From: Candidatus Poseidoniaceae archaeon
GTDB lineage: Archaea; Thermoplasmatota; Poseidoniia; Poseidoniales; Poseidoniaceae
NCBI GenBank assembly: GCA_949372645.1
Contig: CASIAP010000007.1
Span: 42,692-106,691 of the forward strand
DNA length: 64,000 nucleotides
Reading direction: 5' to 3'
The notes beneath the pieces were generated by a model. It was not told the origin of the DNA, made no database searches, and was given only the letters and a program-made list of their open reading frames with translations. Both the position numbers and the translations under genes were made by a program. Positions 8,448 through 17,317 of this stretch are shown piece after piece. Position 1 is the stretch's first letter. Every line of letters begins with the position of its first letter.

Positions 8448-9539
8448 ATGACCGAAGTACCTACCCATCGCATGACTTACGGCGGCTACCTGCAGTTGGA
8501 TGAATTATTGACGCTTCAAGATGGTCCTCAAGGTTACAGCCCCGCTCCATCAAACGATGAACAACACTTTATTATCGTCCATCAAGCGTTTGAACTCTGG
8601 TTCAAACTAATTCTACGAGAATTAAAAGAAACTCATGCATTGCTTAATCAAGAGCATGTTCCAGAAGAAAAACTACCTCAGATGGTCCACCATTTAGATC
8701 GAGTTACTGAAATCTTCCGCCTCCTCTCGAATCAATGGAAAGTTATGGAAACACTCACGCCTCAAGGCTTCCTAGCTTTCCGAGATAAGCTCGGTACTTC
8801 TTCTGGATTTGAATCATGGCAAATGCGTGAATTAGAAGTTCTTCTCGGCCTTGATAATTCTCAAAGAATGGGAGGTATGGATCCTCTTCTACACATGAAA
8901 AAACTGGCCGATGAAGATAAAATTACAGCGTCGGTTCTCGCCAATTTTGAAGCAACATCAAACGCGCCATCGCTCCGTGAAGCCCTTTCTTCTTGGCTCG
9001 CTCGGACACCGATTAACGGTTCACTCGCAGGCTCTGAAGGTGATTCCAAAATCATTGAAGGTTTTGTCGAAGGTCATGTGCAAGCAATGCGCGCACATGG
9101 TGAAGAGGTCATTGCACATATTGTTGCCATCGGTCACGGTGAAGAAGCACCGGTCCGTTCTCGAATTGAGGCCGGTACTGAACAAGCTGCTGAATTCCTC
9201 CGCCCTGATGGAATTATTTCACGTTCGAGAGCCGGTTTGCTGTTTATCGAATCGTATCGCGACCTCCCTTTACTTTCTTGGCCTCGAAAACTTATTGACG
9301 CCTTTGTTGGACTCGAGCAATCAATGATACTCTTCCGTTCTGCACATGCTCGAATGGTTGAACGAATGATTGGCCGTCGAATGGGGACGGGTGGTTCAAG
9401 CGGCGTAGATTATCTCGATGCTACAACCAAATACCGAGTGTTTGTTGATCTCTGGGCTGTTCGAACAATGCTGGTGAAGCGTGAAGCACTACCGGATGTT
9501 GAACAAGCCGATTTCTACGGCTTTGCTACAAATGATTGA
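8448..9539 (+). CDS. Tryptophan 2,3-dioxygenase
   Basis: Heme enzyme that opens the indole ring of L-tryptophan with O2 to give N-formylkynurenine. Visible family blocks: TYGGYLQLDELLTLQ at the N-terminus, FIIVHQAFELWFKLILREL with the distal histidine, FRDKLGTSSGFESWQMRELE, and GTGGSSGVDYLDAT near the C-terminus. 363 residues is close to animal and bacterial TDOs (about 280-400). It implies aerobic tryptophan catabolism. No kynureninase or formamidase gene lies next to it; the NAD pathway here appears to be aspartate-based (nadB at 32850), so TDO is more likely catabolic. Its stop lies one base from the convergent Rpo6 stop. Confidence 0.95.
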   Translation: MTEVPTHRMTYGGYLQLDELLTLQDGPQGYSPAPSNDEQHFIIVHQAFELWFKLILRELKETHALLNQEHVPEEKLPQMVHHLDRVTEIFRLLSNQWKVMETLTPQGFLAFRDKLGTSSGFESWQMRELEVLLGLDNSQRMGGMDPLLHMKKLADEDKITASVLANFEATSNAPSLREALSSWLARTPINGSLAGSEGDSKIIEGFVEGHVQAMRAHGEEVIAHIVAIGHGEEAPVRSRIEAGTEQAAEFLRPDGIISRSRAGLLFIESYRDLPLLSWPRKLIDAFVGLEQSMILFRSAHARMVERMIGRRMGTGGSSGVDYLDATTKYRVFVDLWAVRTMLVKREALPDVEQADFYGFATND

Positions 9540-9540
9540 T

Positions 9541-9795
9541 TCAGTCAAGGTGTGGGTCGATATCGATTGGAATGAGTTCGTGTTCATACTCATACAAAGC
9601 AATCTTAAGAGGGTCGAGGACGAAGCGGACTGATGCTTCTTCAAGACCATAGAGTGAAATGAGTTCATCCATAAAAGCCTCACGGAGGACTTCTTCATTT
9701 GCATAAAGCGGAGCGCCCATTCCAATTTGGAGTGCGCGTGCGCCAATAATCCGTGCTCGTTCAAATCGTGTGTGGAGTCGTGCTGGCTTGACCAT
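9541..9795 (-). CDS. DNA-directed RNA polymerase subunit Rpo6 (RpoK)
   Basis: 84-residue homolog of archaeal RpoK, eukaryotic Rpb6 and bacterial omega, which clamps and stabilises the polymerase. The signature RFERARIIGARALQIGMGAP matches the family TRYEKARIIGARALQ-type motif, followed by VLDPLKIALYEYEHELIPI. The start is set at the ATG at 9795 (MVKPARLHTRFERAR) because AGGTG lies about 7 bases upstream and the length then fits the family. The longer frame to 9921 would run into the neighbouring thioredoxin-like gene. It ends one base from the TDO stop on the opposite strand. Confidence 0.92.
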   Translation of the reverse strand: MVKPARLHTRFERARIIGARALQIGMGAPLYANEEVLREAFMDELISLYGLEEASVRFVLDPLKIALYEYEHELIPIDIDPHLD

Positions 9796-9881
9796 AAGAT
9801 ACACCTGCGAGTACACCCGCATTTGGGCGACTTGCCTACTGGTCTTGAACCTAACCCTTGGGTCAAATAGGATTATCAAAC

Positions 9882-10772
9882 TTATTCTTCTTCTGGAATG
9901 ACCTTTTTTGAAAGATTCCATCGCATGTAGAGAGCAGGTGCTAGAGCTGCGATGAGAATACCGGTCCAGAGACTTGCTCTTTGGCCAGGGGACATGCCTT
10001 GAGTTCCCATGATTTGTCCGGTATCAGTGCCATCATACAATTCGACACCAACGACAGCACTCATTGGGGCCACAAGCCGGTACACACCTGTTTGTTCTAA
10101 CATCACAACTAAACTTCCATTAAAATCTTCGATAAGATTCGAAATATTCCCTGAACCATTTGAAGCATTGAATTGCATCATACCGGTTGCAAGAGTTGGA
10201 TGTGTTCGATTTCGATTTGGATGGTCGATAGACTCTGTTCGCCAGACACTCACTTGGTCGCCTTGTGATGCATTCCAAGTAAGACTTCCATTGACCAGTT
10301 TGATATTTGAAAGGCCACTAAAAGAGGTTGAGCGCTGGCTAAGAATATTTGAAAGTTCGAGGGCTTGACTTGATCCAGTTAGCAACTCTTCTCCATCGAT
10401 GACAAGACTTGGCAAAAACAGCAATCGATGCTCATTTTCAAATCGCAATTTCGAAGCACTGAGGAATGAAGTATCAACAACCGAGGGATGATGTTGAATC
10501 ACGAAGGTATCGCTACGATTCAGGGCTTCTATTTCTTCTTCAATCAGTTCGCAAGGTTCACACCAATCTGCGCCATAGTATTCGACCAAATGTTCGACTC
10601 GTTCACCCACGCATGATGTAGAGTTAAGACAAGATGAATCGAATATGATCGCATCATGGGTCGTGGCGAAAATGGGTTCATCAGCCGAGGCATACGTCGA
10701 TGAAGGCAAGGAACCAGCCATAATCATTACCAAAATCAGTATTGGCAATATCTGGGCATGAGTTCTCGGCAC
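9882..10772 (-). CDS. Exported, membrane-anchored thioredoxin-like protein
   Basis: From a GTG at 10772 the protein has 296 residues: a signal peptide (about 1-30, ILPILILVMIMAG then SSTYASA), a thioredoxin-like domain with the redox motif WCEPC at 70-74, a beta-rich domain with several N-x-S/T sites, and a C-terminal transmembrane helix followed by RWNLSKKVIPEEE. The frame is open further upstream to 10922 but would overlap ctaA. It is divergent from ctaA-ctaB, so a role in disulfide or copper handling during cytochrome oxidase assembly is a reasonable inference; it may equally be a general extracytoplasmic reductase. The start choice is uncertain. Confidence 0.75.
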   Translation of the reverse strand: MPRTHAQILPILILVMIMAGSLPSSTYASADEPIFATTHDAIIFDSSCLNSTSCVGERVEHLVEYYGADWCEPCELIEEEIEALNRSDTFVIQHHPSVVDTSFLSASKLRFENEHRLLFLPSLVIDGEELLTGSSQALELSNILSQRSTSFSGLSNIKLVNGSLTWNASQGDQVSVWRTESIDHPNRNRTHPTLATGMMQFNASNGSGNISNLIEDFNGSLVVMLEQTGVYRLVAPMSAVVGVELYDGTDTGQIMGTQGMSPGQRASLWTGILIAALAPALYMRWNLSKKVIPEEE

Positions 10773-10824
10773 AGTTGCTGGGTGTATGAATGTGTTCAAA
10801 AGGGAACTGCACTCACCACTACCT

Positions 10825-11886
10825 ATGGGGCAAGCATGGTGGCGCCGACCGTCCGCCCTTCCGCTTGTACTTCTTGTAATGGCGTTGTGCATCATCATCG
10901 CCGGTGGTACAATTCGTATCAATGATGCTGGAGAATCATGCCCTGATTGGCCTCAATGCTTTGGCACATGGGGATTTGATATATCCCCCGATGAGCAAGG
11001 TGAATATTGGGCAGAAAATCCTGATGAAGAAGATTCACGCGGCCTTGACCATCGATATACAACCTTTGAGATCTTTTCTGAATGGTTTCATCGCCTCTTG
11101 GTCGGTATCATTGCCATACCCATACTTCTGAATGCTATTTTGGCTTGGAAAATGATGGAGACGTATGGAAAAACAGTCTTCCGTTCGACCCTTTTGTCAG
11201 GTGTGTTGTTAATTGTTCAAGCATTGGTCGGTGCGTTGACCGTTTCGATGGATAATGTTGATTGGTCAGTAGCTTTACACCTCTCCCTCGCCAGTATATT
11301 TACTTCGACCTTTTTGTTTCAGCATTTTGCAATGAGAAAGGCAGAAGGTTCTGAACATGAATTGTTTTCTATGAATGCTGAATTTGTTTCATCAAATAGA
11401 CTTCGTGTTGATGCTATGGTTGGGTCAGTGTTTACCCTCCTGATTCTTGGAGCATGGGTCTCATCAACAGCTGGTGGGCAGTATAACCAAGGTTGTTCTG
11501 TTGGGTTCCCAAACGGTTGGCCAAAGTGCAACGGAACATTGCTTCCGTCCCTCGATGGTCCTGGTGTTTTGGTTCAAATGATTCATCGTTTTGGAGCTGT
11601 TCTTGTGGGATTGGTATTGGTTTCAGGTTCTGCTCGCCTTCGAAGTGATGCACGAACCCACAATGTTTCGCCCTTGTTCGGACGTATTACTGACTTCACT
11701 GCTGGTTTATGGATTCTCAATGTTCTTGTCGGCGGTTCCTACATTGTTCTAGCAGATATGGACGATTTCCCAGAATGGGTTTCCCTTCTTCACTTGGTTT
11801 TTGGAATTAGTTGTTTCCTTGTCGCTGTTTCAGCATCATTCTTTTTACGCCTAGGCACCGAACAAGGCTCATTGGAGGAGGAATGA
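10825..11886 (+). CDS. ctaA: Heme A synthase (CtaA/Cox15 family)
   Basis: Converts heme O to heme A for aa3-type cytochrome oxidase. About 353 residues with eight predicted transmembrane helices. Key features: CPDWPQCFG in the first extracytoplasmic loop, histidine in EWFHRLLVG, VALHLSLAS, MIHRFGAVLVG and LLHLVFG as heme ligand candidates, and a second cysteine pair in GCSVGFPNGWPKCNG, which mirrors the first loop as in two-fold repeated CtaA. The start is placed at MGQAWWRRP (10825); an upstream ATG at 10786 would add 13 residues. It overlaps ctaB by 4 bases. Confidence 0.92.
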   Translation: MGQAWWRRPSALPLVLLVMALCIIIAGGTIRINDAGESCPDWPQCFGTWGFDISPDEQGEYWAENPDEEDSRGLDHRYTTFEIFSEWFHRLLVGIIAIPILLNAILAWKMMETYGKTVFRSTLLSGVLLIVQALVGALTVSMDNVDWSVALHLSLASIFTSTFLFQHFAMRKAEGSEHELFSMNAEFVSSNRLRVDAMVGSVFTLLILGAWVSSTAGGQYNQGCSVGFPNGWPKCNGTLLPSLDGPGVLVQMIHRFGAVLVGLVLVSGSARLRSDARTHNVSPLFGRITDFTAGLWILNVLVGGSYIVLADMDDFPEWVSLLHLVFGISCFLVAVSASFFLRLGTEQGSLEEE

Positions 11887-12905
11887 GTATGGTAGGAGAG
11901 TTGCAAGAAGACCTGGCACCTCATCCTGGTTGGTTCAAGGTGTTCACACAATTGATGAAACTTCGTGTCATCGTCTTGCTTCAAGTTACTGCGGTCTGCG
12001 CGATACTCATCCACGACCTTCTCGCTCGTCATGGATTACTCGATGTTGATCGTTCTTGGATGGATACTTTCTCAACTATCCTCCTTACTGTGGTAGCAGG
12101 TACTCTTTCTGCTGGTGGTTCAAATTCAATCAACATGTGGTATGATGCAGATATTGACCCTCATATGCGCCGAACAATGAATCGGCCAGTTCCGCAAGGG
12201 CATATATCTGCACGAGGTGCCTTGCTCTTTGGATTAGTCATAGCGATATCAGGTTCTTCTCTGTTTTTTTTCGTACATTGGAAAGCCGCTTTTTGGTCTT
12301 TCTTCTCTGTAGCCTTCTATGTCCTCGTGTATTCAATGTGGCTGAAGCGTCGTACACCTCAAAATATTGTGATTGGCGGTCTTGCAGGCGCCACTCCTCC
12401 GCTAATTGGCTGGGCGGCAGCAGCAGCTTCAACGATTGATTCAAACAACCCTTTCGATTTGGGTTCACCTATTCCATGGATGCTGTTCATGTTGATTTTC
12501 TTGTGGACACCTCCACATTTTTGGGCATTAGCACTGTATCGTTCGGGAGAATATGGGAAAGTCAATATTCCAATGATGAATGAAGTAAAAGGTCCTGAAC
12601 ATACTCTCTTCCAATCCAAAATATATTGTGTTCTTCTTATGATGCTCGGCTCTGTGCCTTGCTTTTGGCCAGAAAGTGGGCTTCCGCTTTTATGGGCATT
12701 CCTTGCGGGTGGTTTGACGCTGTGGTATTCAAAATCAGTTTGGGATATCGATCCACTTGAAGGACTCGATGTGAACGGTCGTATGCCAAAGGCAGCCCGC
12801 TCCTTTTTCCGTTCCATATACTATCTTGGTTGGATGCACGTTGCACTTGTGGCGGTTTGTGTCATTCCTCCAGAATGGCTTGGAGTTCTCGGACCATTGG
12901 CCTGA
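11883..12905 (+). CDS. ctaB: Protoheme IX farnesyltransferase (heme O synthase)
   Basis: UbiA-family prenyltransferase that adds farnesyl to heme B. 340 residues with about nine membrane helices. The aspartate-rich motif NMWYDADIDPHMRRTMNRP is the heme O synthase signature, and the second motif region reads YSMWLKRRTPQNIVIGG, with PHFWALALYRSGEYG after it, also typical. The ATG at 11883 overlaps the ctaA stop (ATGA) and is preceded by GGAGGAGG, so the two are translated together. The pair shows that the organism makes heme A and respires aerobically. Confidence 0.94.
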   Translation: MSMVGELQEDLAPHPGWFKVFTQLMKLRVIVLLQVTAVCAILIHDLLARHGLLDVDRSWMDTFSTILLTVVAGTLSAGGSNSINMWYDADIDPHMRRTMNRPVPQGHISARGALLFGLVIAISGSSLFFFVHWKAAFWSFFSVAFYVLVYSMWLKRRTPQNIVIGGLAGATPPLIGWAAAAASTIDSNNPFDLGSPIPWMLFMLIFLWTPPHFWALALYRSGEYGKVNIPMMNEVKGPEHTLFQSKIYCVLLMMLGSVPCFWPESGLPLLWAFLAGGLTLWYSKSVWDIDPLEGLDVNGRMPKAARSFFRSIYYLGWMHVALVAVCVIPPEWLGVLGPLA

Positions 12906-12983
12906 GTGCATCGTTTTTACCACAGTTTAGTGAACTGCGGCAACCGTCATGTTCATGACTGCCTCGACGGTCGCCGAGTTACT
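12906..12983. other. Intergenic region before tRNA-Ser with small repeats
   Basis: Contains a direct repeat ACTGCGGCA at 12934-12942 and 12981-12989, the second copy overlapping the tRNA 5' end, and an inverted pair ACCGTC/GACGGT around a TCATG/CATGA palindrome. No gene is visible. It could be the tRNA promoter or the end of the ctaAB transcript. Confidence 0.4.
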
Positions 12984-13070
12984 GCGGCAGTCGCATAGCC
13001 TGGCCATTGCGCTGGATTGCTAATCCAGTGGTGTTTCACCTCGGGAGTTCGAATCTCCCCTGCCGCGCCA
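12984..13070 (+). tRNA. tRNA-Ser (anticodon GCT)
   Basis: Acceptor arms GCGGCAG (12984-12990) and CTGCCGC (13060-13066) pair fully. The discriminator base is G and CCA (13068-13070) is encoded in the DNA. The anticodon stem CTGGA/TCCAG encloses the loop TTGCTAA, giving anticodon GCT. A long variable arm (GTGGTGTTTCACC) marks a class II tRNA, as expected for serine, and the T arm GGGAGTTCGAATCTCCC is perfect. No intron is seen. It lies between ctaB and the convergent secreted protein gene. Confidence 0.95.
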
Positions 13071-13077
13071 TCAATTC

Positions 13078-16029
13078 TTAATCAAAGAAATCTTCGAATT
13101 CATCTGCAGTCTCACGAGCACTCGACCGGCGATTACGTGCATTCATGACCCGAGCCAATCGTTTTCTTTTCTTGAAGAGGATTGGTAGGGAAATCATACT
13201 CATGACCAGGGTAATCAAAGCTACAGCGCCAGTGGTTTTGAATTCATCAACTTCCATATAATCAGTGAGTGTACCGAGCCATTCGACTCCAAGTGGTGGT
13301 TCCGGTTCTGGTGGTGGGATTGGCACCAAGTGTTGATTATATTCCCACCATTGGTCAGCAATCACAACACGGATTGAATTCACAGGATAGTCTACTTGCA
13401 TGAGTTGATTTCCAACAGAATCAACAGGTGCTAGGACATAATAGGACGTGCGCCAAGGTCGAATGTTTTCATCCTGTATTCCGCTTACGTTGTAATATCC
13501 CGTGTCCCCTGATGCCCCAGTCAATCCCACTTCCACTGGCGTCAGGAATCTCAAGTCGATTCCTTCAGGGTTCTGATCTGTTCGATATAAATCCCATGTG
13601 ACATTACCCGTCGTTTCTTGATCTGGCCAAACCCATGTCATGTTCAAATCATAGCACATTGCCCAATCATTTTGAATCTTGTAACACTCAGTATCATTGG
13701 TGAACGTGGTCGTATATTTGATACTTGAAACAGATTTATCAGGCGCCAATGCATCACCGCAAATGGCCGTGCTCTGATCTGTTTCATCTCTTGAGATTTC
13801 AATATGGAGGAAGTCGGGATTTCCTTCACGGTCAGCTGGCATGATGGCGTAGGATGCACAGATGCCGGTAGGGAGCGGAGAAGGGTCAATCCATGTCGTA
13901 GAATCCTTCGCGACGGAGGCAACGAGTGTATTCATAGTCAATTGCTCCCATATGAACGCGTTGAAATCAGGATAAGGTTGAGGGAAAATTGTTCCAGCTC
14001 CATTTTCTACTGTCAACTTAAATATTTCCCAAGAGCCAATGTAGGGGTTTTCGATGTCCCCTGTAGGGTCCCAATGGATTTGCATACTTCCACCTTCAAG
14101 TTGAGTAAATTCAAGAGGTCCGCTGCTTGCATTTGGGGCAGGTGCGTTGCCGATAATGAGTAATACGCCATTTTGACTGAGTGTCACGTCAAAAGAGTTA
14201 TCTGAATTTTTGGTATACTCGTTAAGGTAGGTCCAAATGTAGTCATCAAGAGATGGTAAAAAGCGTACATCAACACTTTCAAGTGGGATATTTGACGGTA
14301 AGAGGGCCGAAGTATTGAGGTGTATATTCATCTGTTCCAAGCCTGTGTTATCCGAGTCATCTTCACTTGCTAATACCTTGTATGAAAGCAGCATTAACGG
14401 TTGTCTCCCTTCTCCTATGCCATATTGTGTTCCGAGCACAGGTAGTATCGATTCATATTCGAGATAAGCTAATGATCGAGTAACTGCCTGTCCGGTAAAA
14501 AATGGTTCATTATCGAGTGAGATGTAATTAAACAGGGTAATTTCTTTGTGAACCGATTCCAGTTCTCCAAAGGCATCGGTTACTCGTAGAGTGATAACGT
14601 GGTCGCCAAGCCCTAGTATTGATCCTGAGAGGTTAAGAGATTGCCCATATCCAAGAGATATGATGCCTGAGACCCACCATGAATAGTTAAGGGGTGCAGC
14701 AGCAGTATTGCTACTTCTCGCCTCCATTTCGATGTTTTCTCCAGTCGTATAGATCCCGAGAGGATTGCTCTGTACGATGACAGCATTGATGTTGCCTGCG
14801 AGAATATCAGTTTGTTCTGAGAGAGTGTTATCACCTGGTTTTGCATCTGGCCCTTCTATGAATGAAGTAGGTACGTTAATTGATAATATTCGATTAGTGC
14901 CAACATTTGTGAGGTTGAACATACATGAACGGGATTCAGCAGGCTTGAAGTTGGTTAATGTGCAAGATTCTTCTTCAAAGAGTTCTCCAATTGAATTATA
15001 CACATTGAATATGATCATCACGTAATTAACCGATAAATTCCCTTTGTTCGTAATGGTTGTATGGACCATGTCATCGCCATAATAGTACTCGTTTGAAGTC
15101 GAGTCATGTCCAGGGGCCATGGAAGTTGCTTGGAGGTCGAGGGTGTTGTCGAAGACGACGATGATTTCGGAGAGGTCATTCGAGGGATTCAAGTCTGCAT
15201 AAGGCGTCCCGCTGCTGTTGAATAGCCCCCACGTGAGGCTAAAGGTTCCTTGAGTGGAGTGAGTCAATACTGGCATTGTTTGTGAAAATTGGGAAACTCC
15301 ACCCCATGCCGGAAGATTTGTCACGTTCATATAAGATTCAGAAAGAAGGGTGGTTTTATCTTCACTCCAAAGTTGCCAGCCAAGTTGAGCAACAACGTTG
15401 CATGTACCACATGCAGTGATTGAGCCTTTGAGCTGCATCGTATAATCGGTGCCTGTATTGAGGACTTTTTTCCCGTTATAGGTTGCAAGGTCGGTTAAGG
15501 TGCTTGTAGGGTCGTATGTTGAATCAACTGCGAGGTCAACAAAAGAGCGGGTAAGGTTGATGTGAAACTGGTAGGAATCATCAGAAGCGTCTTGGTCTAG
15601 TAAATCAAAAGCATATACTATGGTGAAAATCCCTTCTTTTCCTGCTGGGTTCCAGAAATCAGCTGATAAGAGTTTCAATGTTGTACCTGGGTGAATAGTT
15701 GAGGTGGGGAAACTACCACGGTCATCATATGTAGATTTGCAAATTGAAGTATCGACCTCTCCTTCACACGCATACCACCATAGGGCGCGATCTGCTATGG
15801 ATTGAAATCCTTGATTTGAGATTGAAGCATTGAAACGAATCGGATCCCATGCTGAATTCCACGAGTCCTCTAGCGGGGAATTTGACATTTGAATCGACAA
15901 ATCACCCGATTCTACGGCTTTAGCATTAGGCACTGCCAGGAGTCCGGTAAAAGATGCAAATAAAAGGAGGAATACCAACGAAATACTTCCGCTTTTTAGC
16001 CTCGAATCACTTGGAGCATAGCGCGACAT
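13078..16029 (-). CDS. Large secreted, C-terminally anchored surface protein with CARDB/PKD-like domains
   Basis: 983 residues. Signal peptide at about 16-40 (SISLVFLLLFASFTGLLAVPNAKA), a long ectodomain, and a C-terminal transmembrane helix (TTGAVALITLVMSMISLPILF) followed by a basic/acidic cytoplasmic tail. The ectodomain contains repeated stretches such as DLAVDST, DLQATSMAPGHDS and ITNKGNLSVNYVMIIFNVYN, which resemble CARDB (adhesion-type Ig-like) domains, then a PKD-like region with AGNINAVIVQSNP and DHVITLRVTDAFGE. Many N-x-S/T sites suggest glycosylation. It is probably a cell-envelope protein. The exact ligand is unknown, and the domain names are from pattern resemblance. Confidence 0.75.
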   Translation of the reverse strand: MSRYAPSDSRLKSGSISLVFLLLFASFTGLLAVPNAKAVESGDLSIQMSNSPLEDSWNSAWDPIRFNASISNQGFQSIADRALWWYACEGEVDTSICKSTYDDRGSFPTSTIHPGTTLKLLSADFWNPAGKEGIFTIVYAFDLLDQDASDDSYQFHINLTRSFVDLAVDSTYDPTSTLTDLATYNGKKVLNTGTDYTMQLKGSITACGTCNVVAQLGWQLWSEDKTTLLSESYMNVTNLPAWGGVSQFSQTMPVLTHSTQGTFSLTWGLFNSSGTPYADLNPSNDLSEIIVVFDNTLDLQATSMAPGHDSTSNEYYYGDDMVHTTITNKGNLSVNYVMIIFNVYNSIGELFEEESCTLTNFKPAESRSCMFNLTNVGTNRILSINVPTSFIEGPDAKPGDNTLSEQTDILAGNINAVIVQSNPLGIYTTGENIEMEARSSNTAAAPLNYSWWVSGIISLGYGQSLNLSGSILGLGDHVITLRVTDAFGELESVHKEITLFNYISLDNEPFFTGQAVTRSLAYLEYESILPVLGTQYGIGEGRQPLMLLSYKVLASEDDSDNTGLEQMNIHLNTSALLPSNIPLESVDVRFLPSLDDYIWTYLNEYTKNSDNSFDVTLSQNGVLLIIGNAPAPNASSGPLEFTQLEGGSMQIHWDPTGDIENPYIGSWEIFKLTVENGAGTIFPQPYPDFNAFIWEQLTMNTLVASVAKDSTTWIDPSPLPTGICASYAIMPADREGNPDFLHIEISRDETDQSTAICGDALAPDKSVSSIKYTTTFTNDTECYKIQNDWAMCYDLNMTWVWPDQETTGNVTWDLYRTDQNPEGIDLRFLTPVEVGLTGASGDTGYYNVSGIQDENIRPWRTSYYVLAPVDSVGNQLMQVDYPVNSIRVVIADQWWEYNQHLVPIPPPEPEPPLGVEWLGTLTDYMEVDEFKTTGAVALITLVMSMISLPILFKKRKRLARVMNARNRRSSARETADEFEDFFD

Positions 16030-16066
16030 TGAGAGGTGCCTTACAGCGGGGCTTCAAAGACTCATC

Positions 16067-16081
16067 GCCCCCGAAGGGGGC
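16067..16081. promoter_or_regulatory. GC-rich perfect hairpin in a divergent intergenic region
   Basis: GCCCCC (16067-16072), loop GAA, GGGGGC (16076-16081) forms a six-base GC hairpin 38 bases upstream of the minus-strand surface protein gene and 70 bases upstream of the plus-strand pilin-like gene. It has no T tract, so it is not a simple terminator for either gene. A regulatory or RNA-structure role is possible. Confidence 0.35.
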
Positions 16082-16150
16082 AGATTAGCGTTAATGTGAT
16101 GATTTGCATCAACTCCATGCGGCAACCTCTTGAATCGTCGAATATCACCG

Positions 16151-17239
16151 ATGTTCATGCGCGGGGGTGGATTTTGTTGTCTGAAAAGAGACGAAAATGC
16201 TCTTACAGCTGTGATTGAATTCCTTTCTGCATTTGCATTATTTTTAATGATCCTCACTGCTTTTTTATCACTCGCCCAACTTCAAATGGGCTCCAATGAC
16301 CCGGATGTTGACCGGATTGACCGGTCTGCAGTACAGGGTTTAGACCGATTGACCTCAGATGGCGGTTGGTTCGTTCCGATGGGGGGGCAGGGGTTAGATT
16401 ATGCCAATTCAACTTCGGAATGGCATCTTCTTGATGCAGTAGAACTGGATAGTGGCCGAGTACAAACTGGATTGGTAAAGGATGGAATTCTCGATCTTCA
16501 ACGCATAGAGGCCCTGCGAAATGTGTCTGAAGAGAATATGGCGTTAGGTCTTGGCCTCGATGTGGGATACACCTTATTTTTGTCGATTGAAATCATCGAA
16601 TCAAACATCTCTTCCCGGGTCGGCATGGAGTTGTTTTCTGGAGGGACTGAGCGCGCAACTGCTTCTTCCTCTTCGAATGCGAATCGTCAATTTGCACAGG
16701 GGGGGGAGCTTCTCCAAGTTGTACTTGAAGTTCACAAAGGGGGCAATAAGAATAATGACCTCTATTTGACCGAAATAATGATCCGCCCAATGTCTTCAGG
16801 CCCGGAATGGATTGAAATCTATAATCCAAATGACTTCGCTCTTGCTCTGCGCGGTTGGTCATTGAATCATACTTCTACTTCGAGTGCGAGTAATCTATTG
16901 TTCAAGGAAGGTATAATCTCGGGTCATTCGACCATTCTTTTGACGGGTGATGCGAGTTCTCAAGATTCTGGAAACGCTTCACAAGTACTCGATTTGTCAC
17001 AGGAATCTTTCCTTGGTGTTGGCTCTCTAAACCTCTTGGCAGATGGTAGCGGAACTCTCTCTCTACGATATACTCAGGTTGATGAAGCTCGACCTTATGA
17101 TGTCATGAGTGTAGGGTGGGGGGGGGATTCCGGCTTGTTTACTTCACTCGGCCAATCACTCGGGGCCGATCGTAATTCTGGCGGCACTGGGTTAAATTGG
17201 AGTGTCCAACAAACCTCGACTCCCGGAGATTATTTCTGA
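16151..17239 (+). CDS. Pilin-like membrane protein with lamin-tail (LTD) domain
   Basis: 362 residues from the ATG at 16151 (another ATG at 16157). The N-terminus has a basic/acidic turn and a hydrophobic helix, KRDENALTAVIEFLSAFAL, which resembles archaeal type IV pilin-like class III signal peptides, but a cleavage site is not proven. The C-terminal half contains DLYLTEIMIRP, GPEWIEIYNPNDFALALRGW and GHSTILLTGD, the pattern of a lamin-tail domain found on extracellular proteins. Three long G runs occur inside the gene (7 at 16381, 8 at 16699, 9 at 17118), all in the open frame in this copy. It is divergent from the secreted protein at 13078 and precedes the KaiC-like trio. Confidence 0.75.
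   Translation: MFMRGGGFCCLKRDENALTAVIEFLSAFALFLMILTAFLSLAQLQMGSNDPDVDRIDRSAVQGLDRLTSDGGWFVPMGGQGLDYANSTSEWHLLDAVELDSGRVQTGLVKDGILDLQRIEALRNVSEENMALGLGLDVGYTLFLSIEIIESNISSRVGMELFSGGTERATASSSSNANRQFAQGGELLQVVLEVHKGGNKNNDLYLTEIMIRPMSSGPEWIEIYNPNDFALALRGWSLNHTSTSSASNLLFKEGIISGHSTILLTGDASSQDSGNASQVLDLSQESFLGVGSLNLLADGSGTLSLRYTQVDEARPYDVMSVGWGGDSGLFTSLGQSLGADRNSGGTGLNWSVQQTSTPGDYF
16699..16706 (+). repeat. G8 homopolymer tract inside the pilin-like gene
   Basis: Eight G bases in Gln-Gly-Gly-Glu codons. A one-base slip would truncate the protein before the lamin-tail domain. It is listed because a 9-base tract lies at 17118-17126 and a 7-base tract at 16381-16387 in the same gene. Confidence 0.8.
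17118..17126 (+). repeat. G9 homopolymer tract inside the pilin-like gene
   Basis: Nine G bases encode Trp-Gly-Gly in the C-terminal third of the pilin-like/LTD protein. It is the longest G run I see in the window. Slipped-strand changes here would alter the last 40 or so residues. Confidence 0.8.
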
Positions 17240-17317
17240 GGAGTCCAGTTCAACGTATTCGCCTCTCTCTTAGCGGATGCTTCATGAACCCATGGCCACT
17301 GGTCTGTACAGATTCCC

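Noticed and set aside
12984..13070. tRNA-Ser as an integration site
   Set aside because: No integrase or mobile gene is adjacent, and only a 9-base partial repeat of the tRNA 5' end is present.
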